Of a DNA stretch of 21,532 bases, positions 1 through 9,092 are shown piece after piece. Position numbers and translations under genes: made by a program. This stretch comes from a virus. How positions within the stretch are numbered: the first letter of the stretch is position 1; each line of letters begins with the position of its first letter. Below the pieces are notes generated by a model. That model saw nothing but the letters and a program-made list of their open reading frames with translations. It was not told the DNA's origin and ran no database searches. The stretch is from positions 1 through 21,532 of the IMG/VR virus record IMGVR_UViG_3300037504_000467; one strand, given 5' to 3'.

Positions 1-2
1 GT

Positions 3-2807
3 AATAATTCTGTACCCGCCCCATTTAATGATTCATCATTGTACTATATGATAAGATTGAATGATCGTGAATTTCAACTTTCTGCTTCTAGAGATGATGC
101 GGTTGCAGATAGACCTACACCTATAATTCCATCTAATACGGGAACAAAACAGTCGTTTGTTGGTAGAATCAAGAACACCTTTACCGCATTCTCAGCAAGA
201 GAAGTAAGAATTTATTGGAAGCAACATTTTCCTGATGAAAGAGTCGTGTTGACTTACCCAACACCTGTGACAATATCAGGTGTTCAAAACATGATTGATT
301 TTATCAACGGTTATTCTGCATATATGGAAAGTCTAGGATTTGACTTTACTGATGAAAGTGGATTTAATAGAGACCCGTCTACTGGACGAGTTTTCAATTG
401 GCAATATGAAACTGAAAAGTTAATAGAATTCTTGTATCAGACAAGAAACGCCCGTCAACAGTTGGTCGATAACTACCCATCTACACCAGACGCGGCAACA
501 AACTCTTTTGTAAGTGATAATGTTATTACATGGGTAACTGGTACAAGAGTTACACTTTCTACTGATGGTGGTATTTTACCAGCAGAGTTTGACAATCCAA
601 TACCTTCTGCAATACCATACTATATCATTCAATCTGCTACAAACGGTAGATTCCAATTAGCCGCTAGTCCGGCTGACGCCAAGGCGGGTAGAGCAATTCC
701 ATTCTCAGATAATGGAACCGGTAAAGTTATAGTGACTCTTTCAAAGAGCCAAGATCGAAGACCTCTTATCGTCTTAAATCCACAGCAACGACAAGTATTT
801 ATAGATCATAATACTGGAATTATTTCAAATGTGTTTGCTGGAGAAAACCTTGATATTGTAACCAATCAGAGAATTTATGATGTTGATGGTCAAACCTTGA
901 CGGTTGATGATTTGCAGGTCAGTAGAAGAGATGTAAGATCATCAATTGAACTTTCTATTCAGCGTCTGGAACAGAATGAAGCTAATTTTGCAAACGCTAG
1001 AGTGATGGCAGGATTGCATATTTTCTTTGATGGTTTTGAACATGTTCTTCAATTTAGAGACTACTCATCCGATGATACTTTGATTTATGATAGTTTCTTA
1101 GGTTTGAACACTCCTAGATTCTTACTTGAATTTGATAGACAAACAAACTTTACACTAAGACCCAACGTTGGGGGTGCTGTTGTATTTGAAAACTCCCAGA
1201 TTCAGAATATTGAATCTGCTATTGAAGAATTGAGAAATGCATACAGTACATACACTTCAAAAGAGGGTGATGTTACTACTGAAAGAGTTAGAGGAGCTTT
1301 GGGATACCGAGGCCCTGATGACTATGCTGATGATCTTGCAATCACTGATAAAACCCAGTTTGCTTTCTATAGAGGTTTGATACAACGTAAGGGTACAAAT
1401 TTTGCTGCGGAAGCATTTACAAATCAACTAGCGTTTGAGAATGTAGAAATCGATGAGTTCTGGGCTTATCGCCTAGGGTCATTTGGTGATTCAAAACAAA
1501 AAGTTTATCCAGAACTTCAACTGTTACCAGATGATCTTGAAAATAATGAACTAAGATTTGAATTTGTTCCATTGTCCGAAGAGCCATCTAACCCAACATT
1601 CTTACCAATTTCATTGACAAATGATAGCAGATGGTATGATGCGCCAGATCAAGTTGAAAAACTTGATCCAAGAGATAGGTTCTATATTAATCTAGCAGTA
1701 GGTCAAAGAATTGAAAATGCTCTACTATATCAGCAAAATGTTGTAGATGTTGATCCAACTCCTACTCCAACACCACCAGTGACTCCTACTCCAACTTCAA
1801 ATAACACGCCAACAGCAAGCGTATCACCAACTCCCACACCGGGCTCTTCACCTACACCAACACCTGCGCCTACACTTACACCTACACCAACTATTACACC
1901 TTCACCAAGTGAATTACCAGCACCAGAATTCGCAGGTGCTACTGAAATTGATGTGCGTGGTTCAAATGGTGATCCAGTAACTTTCAATGCTAGAGTTGGA
2001 TTTGAAATAAACAATAATGGTCAGGTAAGTGCATTTGTAAGTAATGCTTCACTTTCTACAACCGTTGTACCTAACAGATGGTGGCCAAACGCACCGCAAA
2101 CGAATATAGGCGATGAACATGAAATTGAAATTGTACTAAATTCTGGCACCTTGTTAACTACCTCTCCATTTACTGGCGCTACCGGTCCTAATAACTTTGT
2201 TCCATTATCTTTCAATAGAACAATAGCGGTAAATGCAAGCGGTGGTGGAGATACGGAAACCGCAGAAGGTTATATTAGAATCCGAAATATTTCTAATCCT
2301 TCAAAAATTGACAGTATTGATTTCTTCTTGAGTGTTGAAATTGATGATGGTGGTGGCGCTGGCGGCGGTGGTGGTGATGAGTGTTTCATTGCCGGTAGTA
2401 AAGTAATGATGGCAAATGGTCACCTAGTTAATATTGAAGATATCAAGATTGGTGATAAGGTATTCGGTAAAGACGGTGCCGAAAATACCGTTCTTGATGT
2501 TACTGAACATTCTACTACAGTAAGAGAATTGGTTTCTATAAATGGCTCTGATCCATACGTAACAACCTCACATCCATTCTTGACTACTGACGGTTGGAAA
2601 GCATTTGACGCTGAAAGAGCATCTGAACTTCATCCAGAACTAGAAATAAGTCAACTTGATGAAGGTGACAGACTGATTAAATACAATAACGAAACAGAAG
2701 AAATTACTTCTATGATTTTTGCAAAAACACTTACAAAAGTGTACAATCTAAACGTAGACGGTGATGATACTTTCGTTGTAAATGGATTTGTGGTTCACAA
2801 TAAGTAA
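3..2807 (+). CDS. Large tail/baseplate structural protein with C-terminal Hint domain (5' partial)
   Basis: The frame is open from the first bases of the window, so the true start lies upstream; the TTG at 39 is not needed as a start. About 580 visible residues form a virion-protein-like region that contains a repeated motif, YY-I-(8 residues)-FQL-AS, near residues 13-35 and 205-230. Such motifs are common in marine phage tail proteins. Then come a Thr/Pro tract (residues 585-639), a beta-rich domain (about 640-781), a Gly linker and a Hint domain starting at Cys794. The gene sits immediately upstream of two further Thr/Pro-containing tail-type genes and gp15. I infer a baseplate or tail-fibre role. 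The visible N-terminal part could be one section of a giant tail protein that is undivided in relatives. The structural class is fairly sure; the exact position in the virion is not. Confidence 0.7.
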   Translation, partial: NNSVPAPFNDSSLYYMIRLNDREFQLSASRDDAVADRPTPIIPSNTGTKQSFVGRIKNTFTAFSAREVRIYWKQHFPDERVVLTYPTPVTISGVQNMIDFINGYSAYMESLGFDFTDESGFNRDPSTGRVFNWQYETEKLIEFLYQTRNARQQLVDNYPSTPDAATNSFVSDNVITWVTGTRVTLSTDGGILPAEFDNPIPSAIPYYIIQSATNGRFQLAASPADAKAGRAIPFSDNGTGKVIVTLSKSQDRRPLIVLNPQQRQVFIDHNTGIISNVFAGENLDIVTNQRIYDVDGQTLTVDDLQVSRRDVRSSIELSIQRLEQNEANFANARVMAGLHIFFDGFEHVLQFRDYSSDDTLIYDSFLGLNTPRFLLEFDRQTNFTLRPNVGGAVVFENSQIQNIESAIEELRNAYSTYTSKEGDVTTERVRGALGYRGPDDYADDLAITDKTQFAFYRGLIQRKGTNFAAEAFTNQLAFENVEIDEFWAYRLGSFGDSKQKVYPELQLLPDDLENNELRFEFVPLSEEPSNPTFLPISLTNDSRWYDAPDQVEKLDPRDRFYINLAVGQRIENALLYQQNVVDVDPTPTPTPPVTPTPTSNNTPTASVSPTPTPGSSPTPTPAPTLTPTPTITPSPSELPAPEFAGATEIDVRGSNGDPVTFNARVGFEINNNGQVSAFVSNASLSTTVVPNRWWPNAPQTNIGDEHEIEIVLNSGTLLTTSPFTGATGPNNFVPLSFNRTIAVNASGGGDTETAEGYIRIRNISNPSKIDSIDFFLSVEIDDGGGAGGGGGDECFIAGSKVMMANGHLVNIEDIKIGDKVFGKDGAENTVLDVTEHSTTVRELVSINGSDPYVTTSHPFLTTDGWKAFDAERASELHPELEISQLDEGDRLIKYNNETEEITSMIFAKTLTKVYNLNVDGDDTFVVNGFVVHNK
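1755..1919 (+). repeat. Thr/Pro-rich low-complexity tract, first tail gene
   Basis: About 55 codons of alternating Thr, Pro, Ser and Val (PTPTP type), encoded by degenerate repeats of ACA/ACT and CCA/CCT. It separates the N-terminal structural region from the beta-rich domain. Similar tracts occur in the next two genes and nowhere else in the window. Such sequence normally acts as an extended linker. Confidence 0.9.
2382..2807 (+). other. C-terminal Hint / bacterial-intein-like self-processing domain
   Basis: Roughly 140 residues with all the Hint landmarks. Block A starts CFIAGSKV and continues through [10 protein letters not shown]. Block B is [13 protein letters not shown], with its TxxH histidine. 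Block F/G is [17 protein letters not shown] followed by VVHN. It is preceded by a run of eleven residues that is almost all Gly. No homing endonuclease is present. The terminal His-Asn is followed by a single Lys and then the stop, so there is no Cys, Ser or Thr at +1 and essentially no C-extein. Canonical splicing is therefore not expected. Known bacterial intein-like (BIL) domains without a +1 nucleophile carry out autocleavage or transfer the N-terminal part to another nucleophile. Domain identity is confident; activity is inferred. Confidence 0.88.
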
Positions 2808-2812
2808 TCAAA

Positions 2813-5416
2813 ATGACTGATAAGATTATAACATTAAATAAACCAGCCGATGCAGCTTATATAATCTGGAGGAACTTTCCACCAGATAGTACCCCTCGTC
2901 AGCTTACTGAAGGTCAAGATTATGAATTCTTGAGTAATTATGTCATTCGATTCATCGGTCCTTTTCTTGAGGCTGGTGTTTTTGATTCTGAAGATAATAT
3001 CATTAATGTATCTACCTTGCAGTATAACTATGATGCTCAGAATCCGGCTGTATTGATTGATAGAAAGGACGGTATTGTTATTACAGAAGTTCCAATTTGG
3101 AACCCTGCAAGACAACAATATGACCCAAAAGCAATTTATGCAGTTGACTTTAGAAAACCTGCTGATCCTGCTAGGTATAATAACAAAATTCAAACAAATA
3201 CCGATCCAGATGTAAATTTTTGGGATAGTAGATTTGTAAACAAAGTGTGGTTTGATGTTAGTAAAGAGTATTATTTCCCTTATGATGATAAAAATCTAGA
3301 ACCAAACTTGGAAACTAGACTAAGAAATTGGGGTAAACTTGCTGAGTTTGGAGAGATAAATGTTTATCAATGGACTGAATCTAATGTGCCCCCTGCACAA
3401 TATGATGTTCTTGCGGAGGAAGAAGAAACAGATGATTCTATCCCTCTAGAGCAAAGAAAAACTGGTAGAAGTAGAAAAGTACTTTATCGAAACGATGGTA
3501 CATTTGATGATCCGATTTGGGTCATTGAAGAAGATCAGATTTTTGAAATAATTTCTGATTTGGTAACTAATATTTCTTATCCTGAAACTTTTTCAGACTT
3601 GGATAATAATCCAAGACCCGGCAGCGTTGAAGTTTATATAAACGGTGTTTTAAATGAAGATTATACATTCTTCGATCAAACAAGCTTTAAAGTATTTGTG
3701 GAAAGTGTAGGCTCAAAAAAAATAATTCATGTAATTAGAAGAGCTACAAATCCTACTCAAGAGCAACTGGAAAACAGAGAGTACAAATTTGATACACCAT
3801 ATTCAATTGTTGAAAAGATCAATTCTACTACAGGTAATCCAGAAAATTTTTACTATTTCTGGGTAGAAGACAAACTTACAAAGATAAAAATAAAAGGTGG
3901 GCCAACTAGCAGCATCACGTTTAGTGCTGTTAAAGATGCTTTGCAGAATATTTCAACTCCTTATTTGATTCCTCTAAATCCAATAGACTTAGCAGCCACT
4001 GGATTTGCTGATATTTTTATTACAAATAGTCCTAGAACTGAAGATAGTGAGTCATTTGAATTTCCTTTTGCAATGAATCAATTGGTTGTGAGAGGCTTGA
4101 ATGAAATAGTAAGTCCCGATGACAGATATGTATTAAGGTTTACAAGAGATTTTACTTTAAGAGATAAACTTAAGTCATATATTTTGCCAACACCTACACC
4201 AAGTGTTACACCTACTCTAACACCTACACCAAGTGTTACATCATCTATTACTCCAACACCAACTGTTGGAGTTACTACTACGCCAACAATTACACCAAGC
4301 AGAACCCCTACACAAACACCAACAACCACTGTTGGGTTTACTGGTACGGTTACGCCGACACCATCAGTTACCTCGACTCCTACACTTACACCAACACCAA
4401 CAGTCACAACATATTTAACACCGACAGTTACCCCAACAATGTCGGTTACACCATCACCTACATTTACGCCAACTCCAACTATTACGGCTTCTATTACACC
4501 AACACCTACTTCTACGCCTAGAATAGAAAGTGGTATTTCTGATCTTCAGAAGAAAAACGTTCATTGGGAATGGAAATTAATTCGTGAAAAACAATTTACA
4601 AAAATTGATAGAAATCTTTGGAATGAAATTATTGAAGCATTGGTTGGCTTTGAATATACAGGTGGGCCAATTGAAGGACCAGAAGTTTCTTTGACGCCTA
4701 CACCTACTGTTACACCAACACCATCTCCATCACCCGTTGGAGTCACAGTAACTCCTACAATTACACCATCACGCACACCAACTCTAACACCTCCTGCAAC
4801 AGCAACACCTACTGTTACACCGTCAAGAACAGGTACGCCAATTGCGCCAACACCATCAAGCACCGTTACACCAACAAGAACTCCAGCAGTTACACCAACA
4901 CCATCACCGGGTCCGGTGGGGGCACTAAGCAATCCGGGCACAATTTCCGAAACTTCTACAACACCATTTGGAAGTCTTGGGGGAACTGCTACCATATTAT
5001 TCCGTATTTTGAATAATGGTTTGATAATTGTGACAGAAACTTTTACTTTCTTTGGTCCAAATTCACCATCACCAATAACTACAGAATATAATTGGTGGCT
5101 ACCGACTGCCAATGTAACTGCTTTTCAACCCGGCACTCTGTATGATGTTGAAGTGAATATAGTTGGTAGTAGTGGCGATTCTACCCCACCATCTTCATGG
5201 TTGAGTGGAGCTTCAGCTCCACTTGGAACACGTTTAGATATAGATGGTAGTACTGCTCTTGTTTGGTCTCAATCTAGTTTCAGAAACAGAGGTACAGCAG
5301 GTGTATATACCACAAGAACTATTAATTTCCAAGTAATAATAAGAGAAAAATCTGATCCTAACAGTACGCAACGACTTACTTTCAACATGAATTTGGCAAC
5401 AGAAGTGCAGCCATGA
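2813..5416 (+). CDS. Tail/baseplate structural protein with two Thr/Pro tracts and C-terminal beta-rich domain
   Basis: 867 residues, starting 5 nt after the previous stop with no convincing ribosome-binding site, which suggests translational coupling. Residues 1-458 are aromatic- and Asn/Asp-rich virion-type sequence without a recognised catalytic motif. Residues 459-569 are a Thr/Pro tract. Residues 570-627 (around [11 protein letters not shown] and [12 protein letters not shown]) resume ordered sequence, and 628-702 are a second Thr/Pro tract. Residues 703-867 form a beta-rich domain related to the one in the preceding gene (shared WW motif, a YDVEV/HEIEI strand, and an I-R-x-(I/K)-S-(N/D)-P turn). 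There is no Hint domain. Probably part of the same tail organelle as both neighbours; the exact T4 counterpart is not identifiable by eye. Confidence 0.7.
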   Translation: MTDKIITLNKPADAAYIIWRNFPPDSTPRQLTEGQDYEFLSNYVIRFIGPFLEAGVFDSEDNIINVSTLQYNYDAQNPAVLIDRKDGIVITEVPIWNPARQQYDPKAIYAVDFRKPADPARYNNKIQTNTDPDVNFWDSRFVNKVWFDVSKEYYFPYDDKNLEPNLETRLRNWGKLAEFGEINVYQWTESNVPPAQYDVLAEEEETDDSIPLEQRKTGRSRKVLYRNDGTFDDPIWVIEEDQIFEIISDLVTNISYPETFSDLDNNPRPGSVEVYINGVLNEDYTFFDQTSFKVFVESVGSKKIIHVIRRATNPTQEQLENREYKFDTPYSIVEKINSTTGNPENFYYFWVEDKLTKIKIKGGPTSSITFSAVKDALQNISTPYLIPLNPIDLAATGFADIFITNSPRTEDSESFEFPFAMNQLVVRGLNEIVSPDDRYVLRFTRDFTLRDKLKSYILPTPTPSVTPTLTPTPSVTSSITPTPTVGVTTTPTITPSRTPTQTPTTTVGFTGTVTPTPSVTSTPTLTPTPTVTTYLTPTVTPTMSVTPSPTFTPTPTITASITPTPTSTPRIESGISDLQKKNVHWEWKLIREKQFTKIDRNLWNEIIEALVGFEYTGGPIEGPEVSLTPTPTVTPTPSPSPVGVTVTPTITPSRTPTLTPPATATPTVTPSRTGTPIAPTPSSTVTPTRTPAVTPTPSPGPVGALSNPGTISETSTTPFGSLGGTATILFRILNNGLIIVTETFTFFGPNSPSPITTEYNWWLPTANVTAFQPGTLYDVEVNIVGSSGDSTPPSSWLSGASAPLGTRLDIDGSTALVWSQSSFRNRGTAGVYTTRTINFQVIIREKSDPNSTQRLTFNMNLATEVQP
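4187..4519 (+). repeat. Thr/Pro-rich tract 1 of second tail gene
   Basis: About 111 codons of Thr-Pro-Thr-Pro, Ser-Val-Thr-Pro and similar units. This is the longest such tract in the window. It interrupts otherwise ordered sequence, with [10 protein letters not shown] before it and [16 protein letters not shown] after it, so it looks like an insertion into a domain boundary or loop rather than a natural end. Confidence 0.9.
4694..4918 (+). repeat. Thr/Pro-rich tract 2 of second tail gene
   Basis: About 75 codons of the same Thr/Pro/Ser/Val composition. It joins a short ordered segment to the C-terminal beta-rich domain and ends in a PSPGPVG turn. At the DNA level it shares many short identical words (ACACCAACACC, GTTACACC) with the other tracts. 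Confidence 0.9.
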
Positions 5417-5444
5417 CTTGCATTATAACCACCATGTAAGAACT

Positions 5445-5452
5445 AATAAATA
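5445..5452 (+). promoter_or_regulatory. NATAAATA late-promoter-like box, 5 nt before ATG
   Basis: AATAAATA matches the T4 late consensus TATAAATA at seven of eight positions and fits the relaxed NATAAATA reported for marine T4-like phages. It ends 5 nt before the start codon at 5458. In T4 the box lies at about -13 to -6, so transcription would start at or next to the A of ATG. It could be chance in AT-rich DNA. Confidence 0.35.
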
Positions 5453-5457
5453 TAAAC

Positions 5458-6084
5458 ATGACTGATAGAGATAAAAGACTTCCAAGCTTAGATAGAATTC
5501 TTTATGATGAAGCATTTGGAACAGACACCCGATTTGGTTTAGGACCAGATCAAATATTCGTTGATCCCGATTTAGCAAGATCAACTATTATTGCTATTCT
5601 TAATGACCCAAATAGGGAATTTGATGGTGTAGATATTGATAATTTTATCAATAATACTCTTAACTTCTCAACACCTGAAGATATTGTTAATACGATGAAT
5701 GCTATCTATGATACTTTTAGTCCAGAAGATGTTAACTTTATTTTTTTCCAAGTATTACAAGATGCATTTTCAACAAAACAAGAATTTGAAGAGTTTTTCA
5801 AAACTTCATGGGTTGCTCTAGAAATAAATCAGAATTTTCAAAATCCTGAACCTGTTACACCCAGAAATTTGAATCTACAACCCGGTGGAGCGTGTTTTAT
5901 AGAGGCGCCTACACCATCTCCAACTACGTCACCAACACCTACTCCTCAAGTTTCTGTAACACCTAGTTTAACAGTCACACCAAATGCAACGCTGACCCCA
6001 ACACCTACAGTTACACCAACTGTTACATCAACCCCTAATCTTACTCCAACAGTGACCCCAACAGGCTCAGGGCCGGGGGTCTAA
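5458..6084 (+). CDS. Small tail/baseplate-type protein ending in a Thr/Pro tract
   Basis: 208 residues. Residues 1-140 are an ordered, acidic, helix-rich region (starting RLPSLDRILYDEAFG, then repeated acidic-aromatic helices such as IDNFINN and EDVNFIFFQVLQDAF). Residues 151-208 are a Thr/Pro/Val tract that runs to the stop. A short GGACFIEA stretch precedes the tract and vaguely recalls the start of the Hint block A two genes upstream; this is probably coincidence. The gene has no clear Shine-Dalgarno sequence; only 41 nt separate it from the previous gene. From memory, the LPSLxRxLYDE type of segment lies inside very large tail proteins of marine T4-like phages, which would make this the split-off end of one. 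Function unknown beyond a probable structural role. Confidence 0.68.
   Translation: MTDRDKRLPSLDRILYDEAFGTDTRFGLGPDQIFVDPDLARSTIIAILNDPNREFDGVDIDNFINNTLNFSTPEDIVNTMNAIYDTFSPEDVNFIFFQVLQDAFSTKQEFEEFFKTSWVALEINQNFQNPEPVTPRNLNLQPGGACFIEAPTPSPTTSPTPTPQVSVTPSLTVTPNATLTPTPTVTPTVTSTPNLTPTVTPTGSGPGV
5908..6081 (+). repeat. Thr/Pro-rich C-terminal tail of third tail gene
   Basis: About 58 codons of Thr, Pro, Ser, Val and Asn, running to the stop codon with no domain after it. The other tracts lead into ordered sequence; this one ends the protein. Confidence 0.88.
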
Positions 6085-6086
6085 AG

Positions 6087-6094
6087 GATAAATA
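6087..6094 (+). promoter_or_regulatory. NATAAATA late-promoter-like box, 5 nt before gp15 ATG
   Basis: GATAAATA ends exactly 5 nt before the gp15 start codon, the same spacing as at 5445-5452. Initiation at the T4 late spacing would put the first transcribed base at the ATG. An AAAGGA Shine-Dalgarno element (6083-6088) overlaps the box and would serve read-through transcripts. Confidence 0.4.
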
Positions 6095-6099
6095 GTTAC

Positions 6100-6870
6100 A
6101 TGGCTAATACACCGAAAGATACATCATTAGAGAATTATTACTACGCAGAGCAGCTAAGACACCATATTGTTCAATTTATGGCGGTCTTCTCAGGTCTTAA
6201 AGTTTCTGTTGGTAAAAACGATTTCAATTCTCAAACTAATCTTATAGAAGTTCCTATTGTATATGGCAGTAGGGATAGAGTTGTATCGCATATCTTTTCT
6301 GATAATACACAAAATAAGATGCTAAGATTACCTATGATGAGCGCACAGCTAACTGGTATGGAAATTGCACTTGAGCGCCTGACTGGTCAAGGTCAAGAAA
6401 GAAAAGAAGTAAAGTTAAAAAGAGGGGGCATCATTCCTGATGATCTACAACAACTAACCACTCTTCAATCTATTCCATACCGTGCTCAAATGGAACTTTT
6501 TATCCACACTACCAATACTGATCATCAATTTCAGATGCTTGAGCAAATACTATTACTATTCGATCCATCTCTTCAGATTCAAGTATCTGATGCATATGGT
6601 AACAGACAAAGCATAGTCCAAGTATTTCTAGAAAACATAACACTAGATGAAAACTATCCGGCAGGAAATGACAATAGAATTATTTCTGCCACACTAAATT
6701 TCAGCTATGTTTTCTATCTTACCCCGCCATCTAATCTAAAAGATGAAATCATAAAAAGCATTAAAATTCGTCTTCAAGCCCTCAATCAATTAGACAGTGA
6801 TCCGGCTGCTCTAAATGACGGAAAAGTCGATCCTTTTATCATTTCTACCATCGGCGCTCCTAAACAGTAA
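6100..6870 (+). CDS. 15: Tail completion and sheath stabiliser protein gp15
   Basis: 256 residues, close to T4 gp15 (272). T4 gp15 forms the hexameric ring that caps the contracted or extended sheath and joins the tail to the head. The recognisable pattern is EVPIVYGSRDRV near the N-terminus (T4: VPITYASKEHF), then a central IPYRAQMELFIHTTNTDHQF followed by QMLEQILLLFDPSLQ (T4: MIYELSIFTRYEDDMFQIVEQILPYFQP). A C-terminal beta strand ends in FYLTPP (T4: WMYPP). The start is supported by AAAGGA 11 nt upstream. It is immediately followed by gp18, as expected for the T4 tail module, although gp16 and gp17 (terminase), which separate 15 and 18 in T4, are absent here. Confidence 0.88.
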   Translation: MANTPKDTSLENYYYAEQLRHHIVQFMAVFSGLKVSVGKNDFNSQTNLIEVPIVYGSRDRVVSHIFSDNTQNKMLRLPMMSAQLTGMEIALERLTGQGQERKEVKLKRGGIIPDDLQQLTTLQSIPYRAQMELFIHTTNTDHQFQMLEQILLLFDPSLQIQVSDAYGNRQSIVQVFLENITLDENYPAGNDNRIISATLNFSYVFYLTPPSNLKDEIIKSIKIRLQALNQLDSDPAALNDGKVDPFIISTIGAPKQ

Positions 6871-6896
6871 ATTTTCTAAAAAACAGATACAACCCT

Positions 6897-6904
6897 CATA
6901 AATA
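6897..6904 (+). promoter_or_regulatory. Late promoter for tail sheath gene
   Basis: CATAAATA in the 74-nt gap before gp18. The predicted start at about 6910 gives a leader of some 35 nt containing AAGGAGAA (6931-6938). This is ordinary late-gene geometry. Confidence 0.6.
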
Positions 6905-6944
6905 GTAGTAACACAATAAAAAATTATTGTAAGGAGAATTAATA

Positions 6945-9071
6945 ATGGCAACTTTAGTAAGTCCGGGTGTAGCTGTAGACGTAATTGACGAATCCTTTTT
7001 CATTCCGGGTCGTCAAGCAACAGTTCCACTAATTTTTATTGCAACGGCTGATGACAAAACACAGCCAGATGGTGTAACACCAGCTTTGGGAACTTTTGAA
7101 AATAATGTCGTAAGAACAGTTACTGGTATTAGTCAGTCCCTACAGCTATACGGAACACCACGCTTCTTGACAGATTCTGCGGGACAGCCACAACACGGCG
7201 ATGCCCGTAACGAATACGGTCTAGATGCACTAAACAAATTCCTAGAGATTGGTGATCGTGCTTTCGTTGTACGCGCTAACGTAAACCTTGACGATATCTA
7301 TGAGAATGTCAAGGCTCTATGGAACAACAAAATTCTCGATGCGGGTGATCTACTCAACGAACTAGTTGCCAATTTTATCGATGAGTACAACGAAGCTAAC
7401 GGACTAGTCCCTGCAAGCCCCGGATTCAGAGAGTCAGTTACTGGTACAGAGCTAAAAACTCTTGTAAACGAAGCACTTGCTCCCGTGTTTGCTTGCTATT
7501 CATTCTCTTCAACACAATTCCAGCAAGATTTTCTACAAGATCACACAATTGATCTAGCTGGTTTTCAAGAGGTTATTTTTGACAACACAGGTGGAAATAT
7601 CACAGGTGCTGATGTTACTGGTCTGAACAATGACTCTACTCTATATGGTTTTGAAATTGAAATCGCAGACAACGGTGGGGTAAATACCTTCGTTGTTCAA
7701 GTAGCGGGTCAAGATGCTCAGACCTTCGCAGAGCTAGTCTCTGAAATCGAAACTGCAATTCAAGCAGTTACAGGAGACGCTGGTACAGTCGTAGAAATTA
7801 TTGCGGGAAGAATTCGTATCACTTCTGGACTAGCAGGAGCTACTTCAAGTGTAGAAATAATTTCTGATGGTTCAAGTGGTACAACACCACTCTTTGCAAA
7901 TACCAACTTGTTTGAGTCTTTTGCACCACCAGTTCAAGGTCAGGGTCCAGACCCACTAGATATCTACACAGACGATTTTACAGTAATCGTTGGAACATAC
8001 GACGGTCTAGATGCTTTAATTGATCAGTGGAACTCTGGTAGCGTTGTAGCTACAGAATTCACGCCTAACGAAGCTGAAGGTCTACTATTGACAGCAGCAG
8101 GAGACTTCGATAACACCCTTGAGTTCCGTAATGGTACTTCTTTAGGTGCTAACGATGCTTCTCGTCGTGTAGAAATTGTACAGCAGCTTCAGGCAGCGAT
8201 CAACAATCCTGATAACTTGGTTCGCTCTGAAAGATTCGATTTCAACCTTGTAGTTTGCCCCGGTTATTGGGAAACAACCGATGAGCTTCTAAGACTTGCG
8301 CAGGACATGGAAGGTGAAGTATTCGTAATCGGTGATACACCATTCAATCGTCCCCCAACGGGTCCAAACGGTATCGTAGACTGGTCTGCGGATAACAAGG
8401 TATTTAGTAACCTAGTTGCTTATTACTACCCACACGGCCTTTCTTCTAACACAGACGGTGCTACAATCATGACAAGTGCAGCAGCATCTGCTCTTCGTGT
8501 TTACGCACTAAACGATCAAGAAGGTGAGCTATGGTTCGCACCAGCCGGTCCAAACCGTGGTGTTGCAAACCATCTAACAGCGATTGGCTATGTCTCTGGA
8601 ACTCTAGGAACAGCGACAACGTTTGTTCAAAATGATATCGACCAAGGAACAAGAGACACACTCTTTGGAATTGATATCAACTACTTCACAAACCTATTTG
8701 ACAGAGGTATTATCGTGCTATCACAAAATACAACACAATCTGCCGCATCTGCTCTAGATCGCGTAAACGTGTCTCGCTTGGTAGCGTTCGTTCGCAGAGA
8801 ACTACGTCGTAGACTCTTCGACTTCTTGTTCGAACCAAACGATACTCTAACACGCCAGAACGTGAAAGCGGCTACAGATAGCTTCTTGAACGAGCTTGTT
8901 GGTAGACGAGGATTGTTCGACTTTGCCACACAGGTCGATGAGAACAATAACCCACCATCTGTCGTGGATCGTAGTGAGCTTGTCGTAGACATTGCTCTTA
9001 AACCAACACGAGCAGTAGAATTTGTCTTGGTAGACTTGAGAATTGTTCGAACAGATGCAGTTATTCGATAA
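6945..9071 (+). CDS. 18: Tail sheath protein gp18
   Basis: 708 residues (T4 gp18 has 659). It polymerises around the tube and contracts during injection. The N-terminus SPGVAVDVIDESFFIPG is the conserved sheath start. The C-terminal third carries the sheath core: FNLVVCPGYWE, an acidic patch with GEVFVIGDTPF, a long run with APAGPNRG, an FDRGIIVLSQNT segment, then FVRRELRRRLFDFLFEPND and the final strand VEFVLVDLRIVRTDAVI, which matches the sheath handshake strand. A strong AAGGAGAA ribosome-binding site and a late promoter precede it. A bidirectional terminator begins about 20 nt after the stop. Arg codons here favour CGT/CGC more than in the neighbouring tail genes, in keeping with high expression. 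Confidence 0.95.
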   Translation: MATLVSPGVAVDVIDESFFIPGRQATVPLIFIATADDKTQPDGVTPALGTFENNVVRTVTGISQSLQLYGTPRFLTDSAGQPQHGDARNEYGLDALNKFLEIGDRAFVVRANVNLDDIYENVKALWNNKILDAGDLLNELVANFIDEYNEANGLVPASPGFRESVTGTELKTLVNEALAPVFACYSFSSTQFQQDFLQDHTIDLAGFQEVIFDNTGGNITGADVTGLNNDSTLYGFEIEIADNGGVNTFVVQVAGQDAQTFAELVSEIETAIQAVTGDAGTVVEIIAGRIRITSGLAGATSSVEIISDGSSGTTPLFANTNLFESFAPPVQGQGPDPLDIYTDDFTVIVGTYDGLDALIDQWNSGSVVATEFTPNEAEGLLLTAAGDFDNTLEFRNGTSLGANDASRRVEIVQQLQAAINNPDNLVRSERFDFNLVVCPGYWETTDELLRLAQDMEGEVFVIGDTPFNRPPTGPNGIVDWSADNKVFSNLVAYYYPHGLSSNTDGATIMTSAAASALRVYALNDQEGELWFAPAGPNRGVANHLTAIGYVSGTLGTATTFVQNDIDQGTRDTLFGIDINYFTNLFDRGIIVLSQNTTQSAASALDRVNVSRLVAFVRRELRRRLFDFLFEPNDTLTRQNVKAATDSFLNELVGRRGLFDFATQVDENNNPPSVVDRSELVVDIALKPTRAVEFVLVDLRIVRTDAVIR

Positions 9072-9092
9072 GGATAATTGACATGCAAAAAG

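Noticed and set aside
39-41. TTG at 39 as start of the first gene
   Set aside because: The frame is open to the window edge with sensible codons before it and no ribosome-binding site; the gene is 5' truncated by the window.
1730-5112. Long minus-strand open frames opposite the Thr/Pro tracts (1730-2014, 4078-4407, 4561-5112)
   Set aside because: They encode Gly-Val repeats that are simply the complement of the Thr/Pro codons, have no ribosome-binding site and contradict the strong plus-strand genes.
1755-6081. CRISPR-like or tandem non-coding repeat array
   Set aside because: The repeats are degenerate, in frame, codon-structured and without spacers; they encode Thr/Pro linkers.
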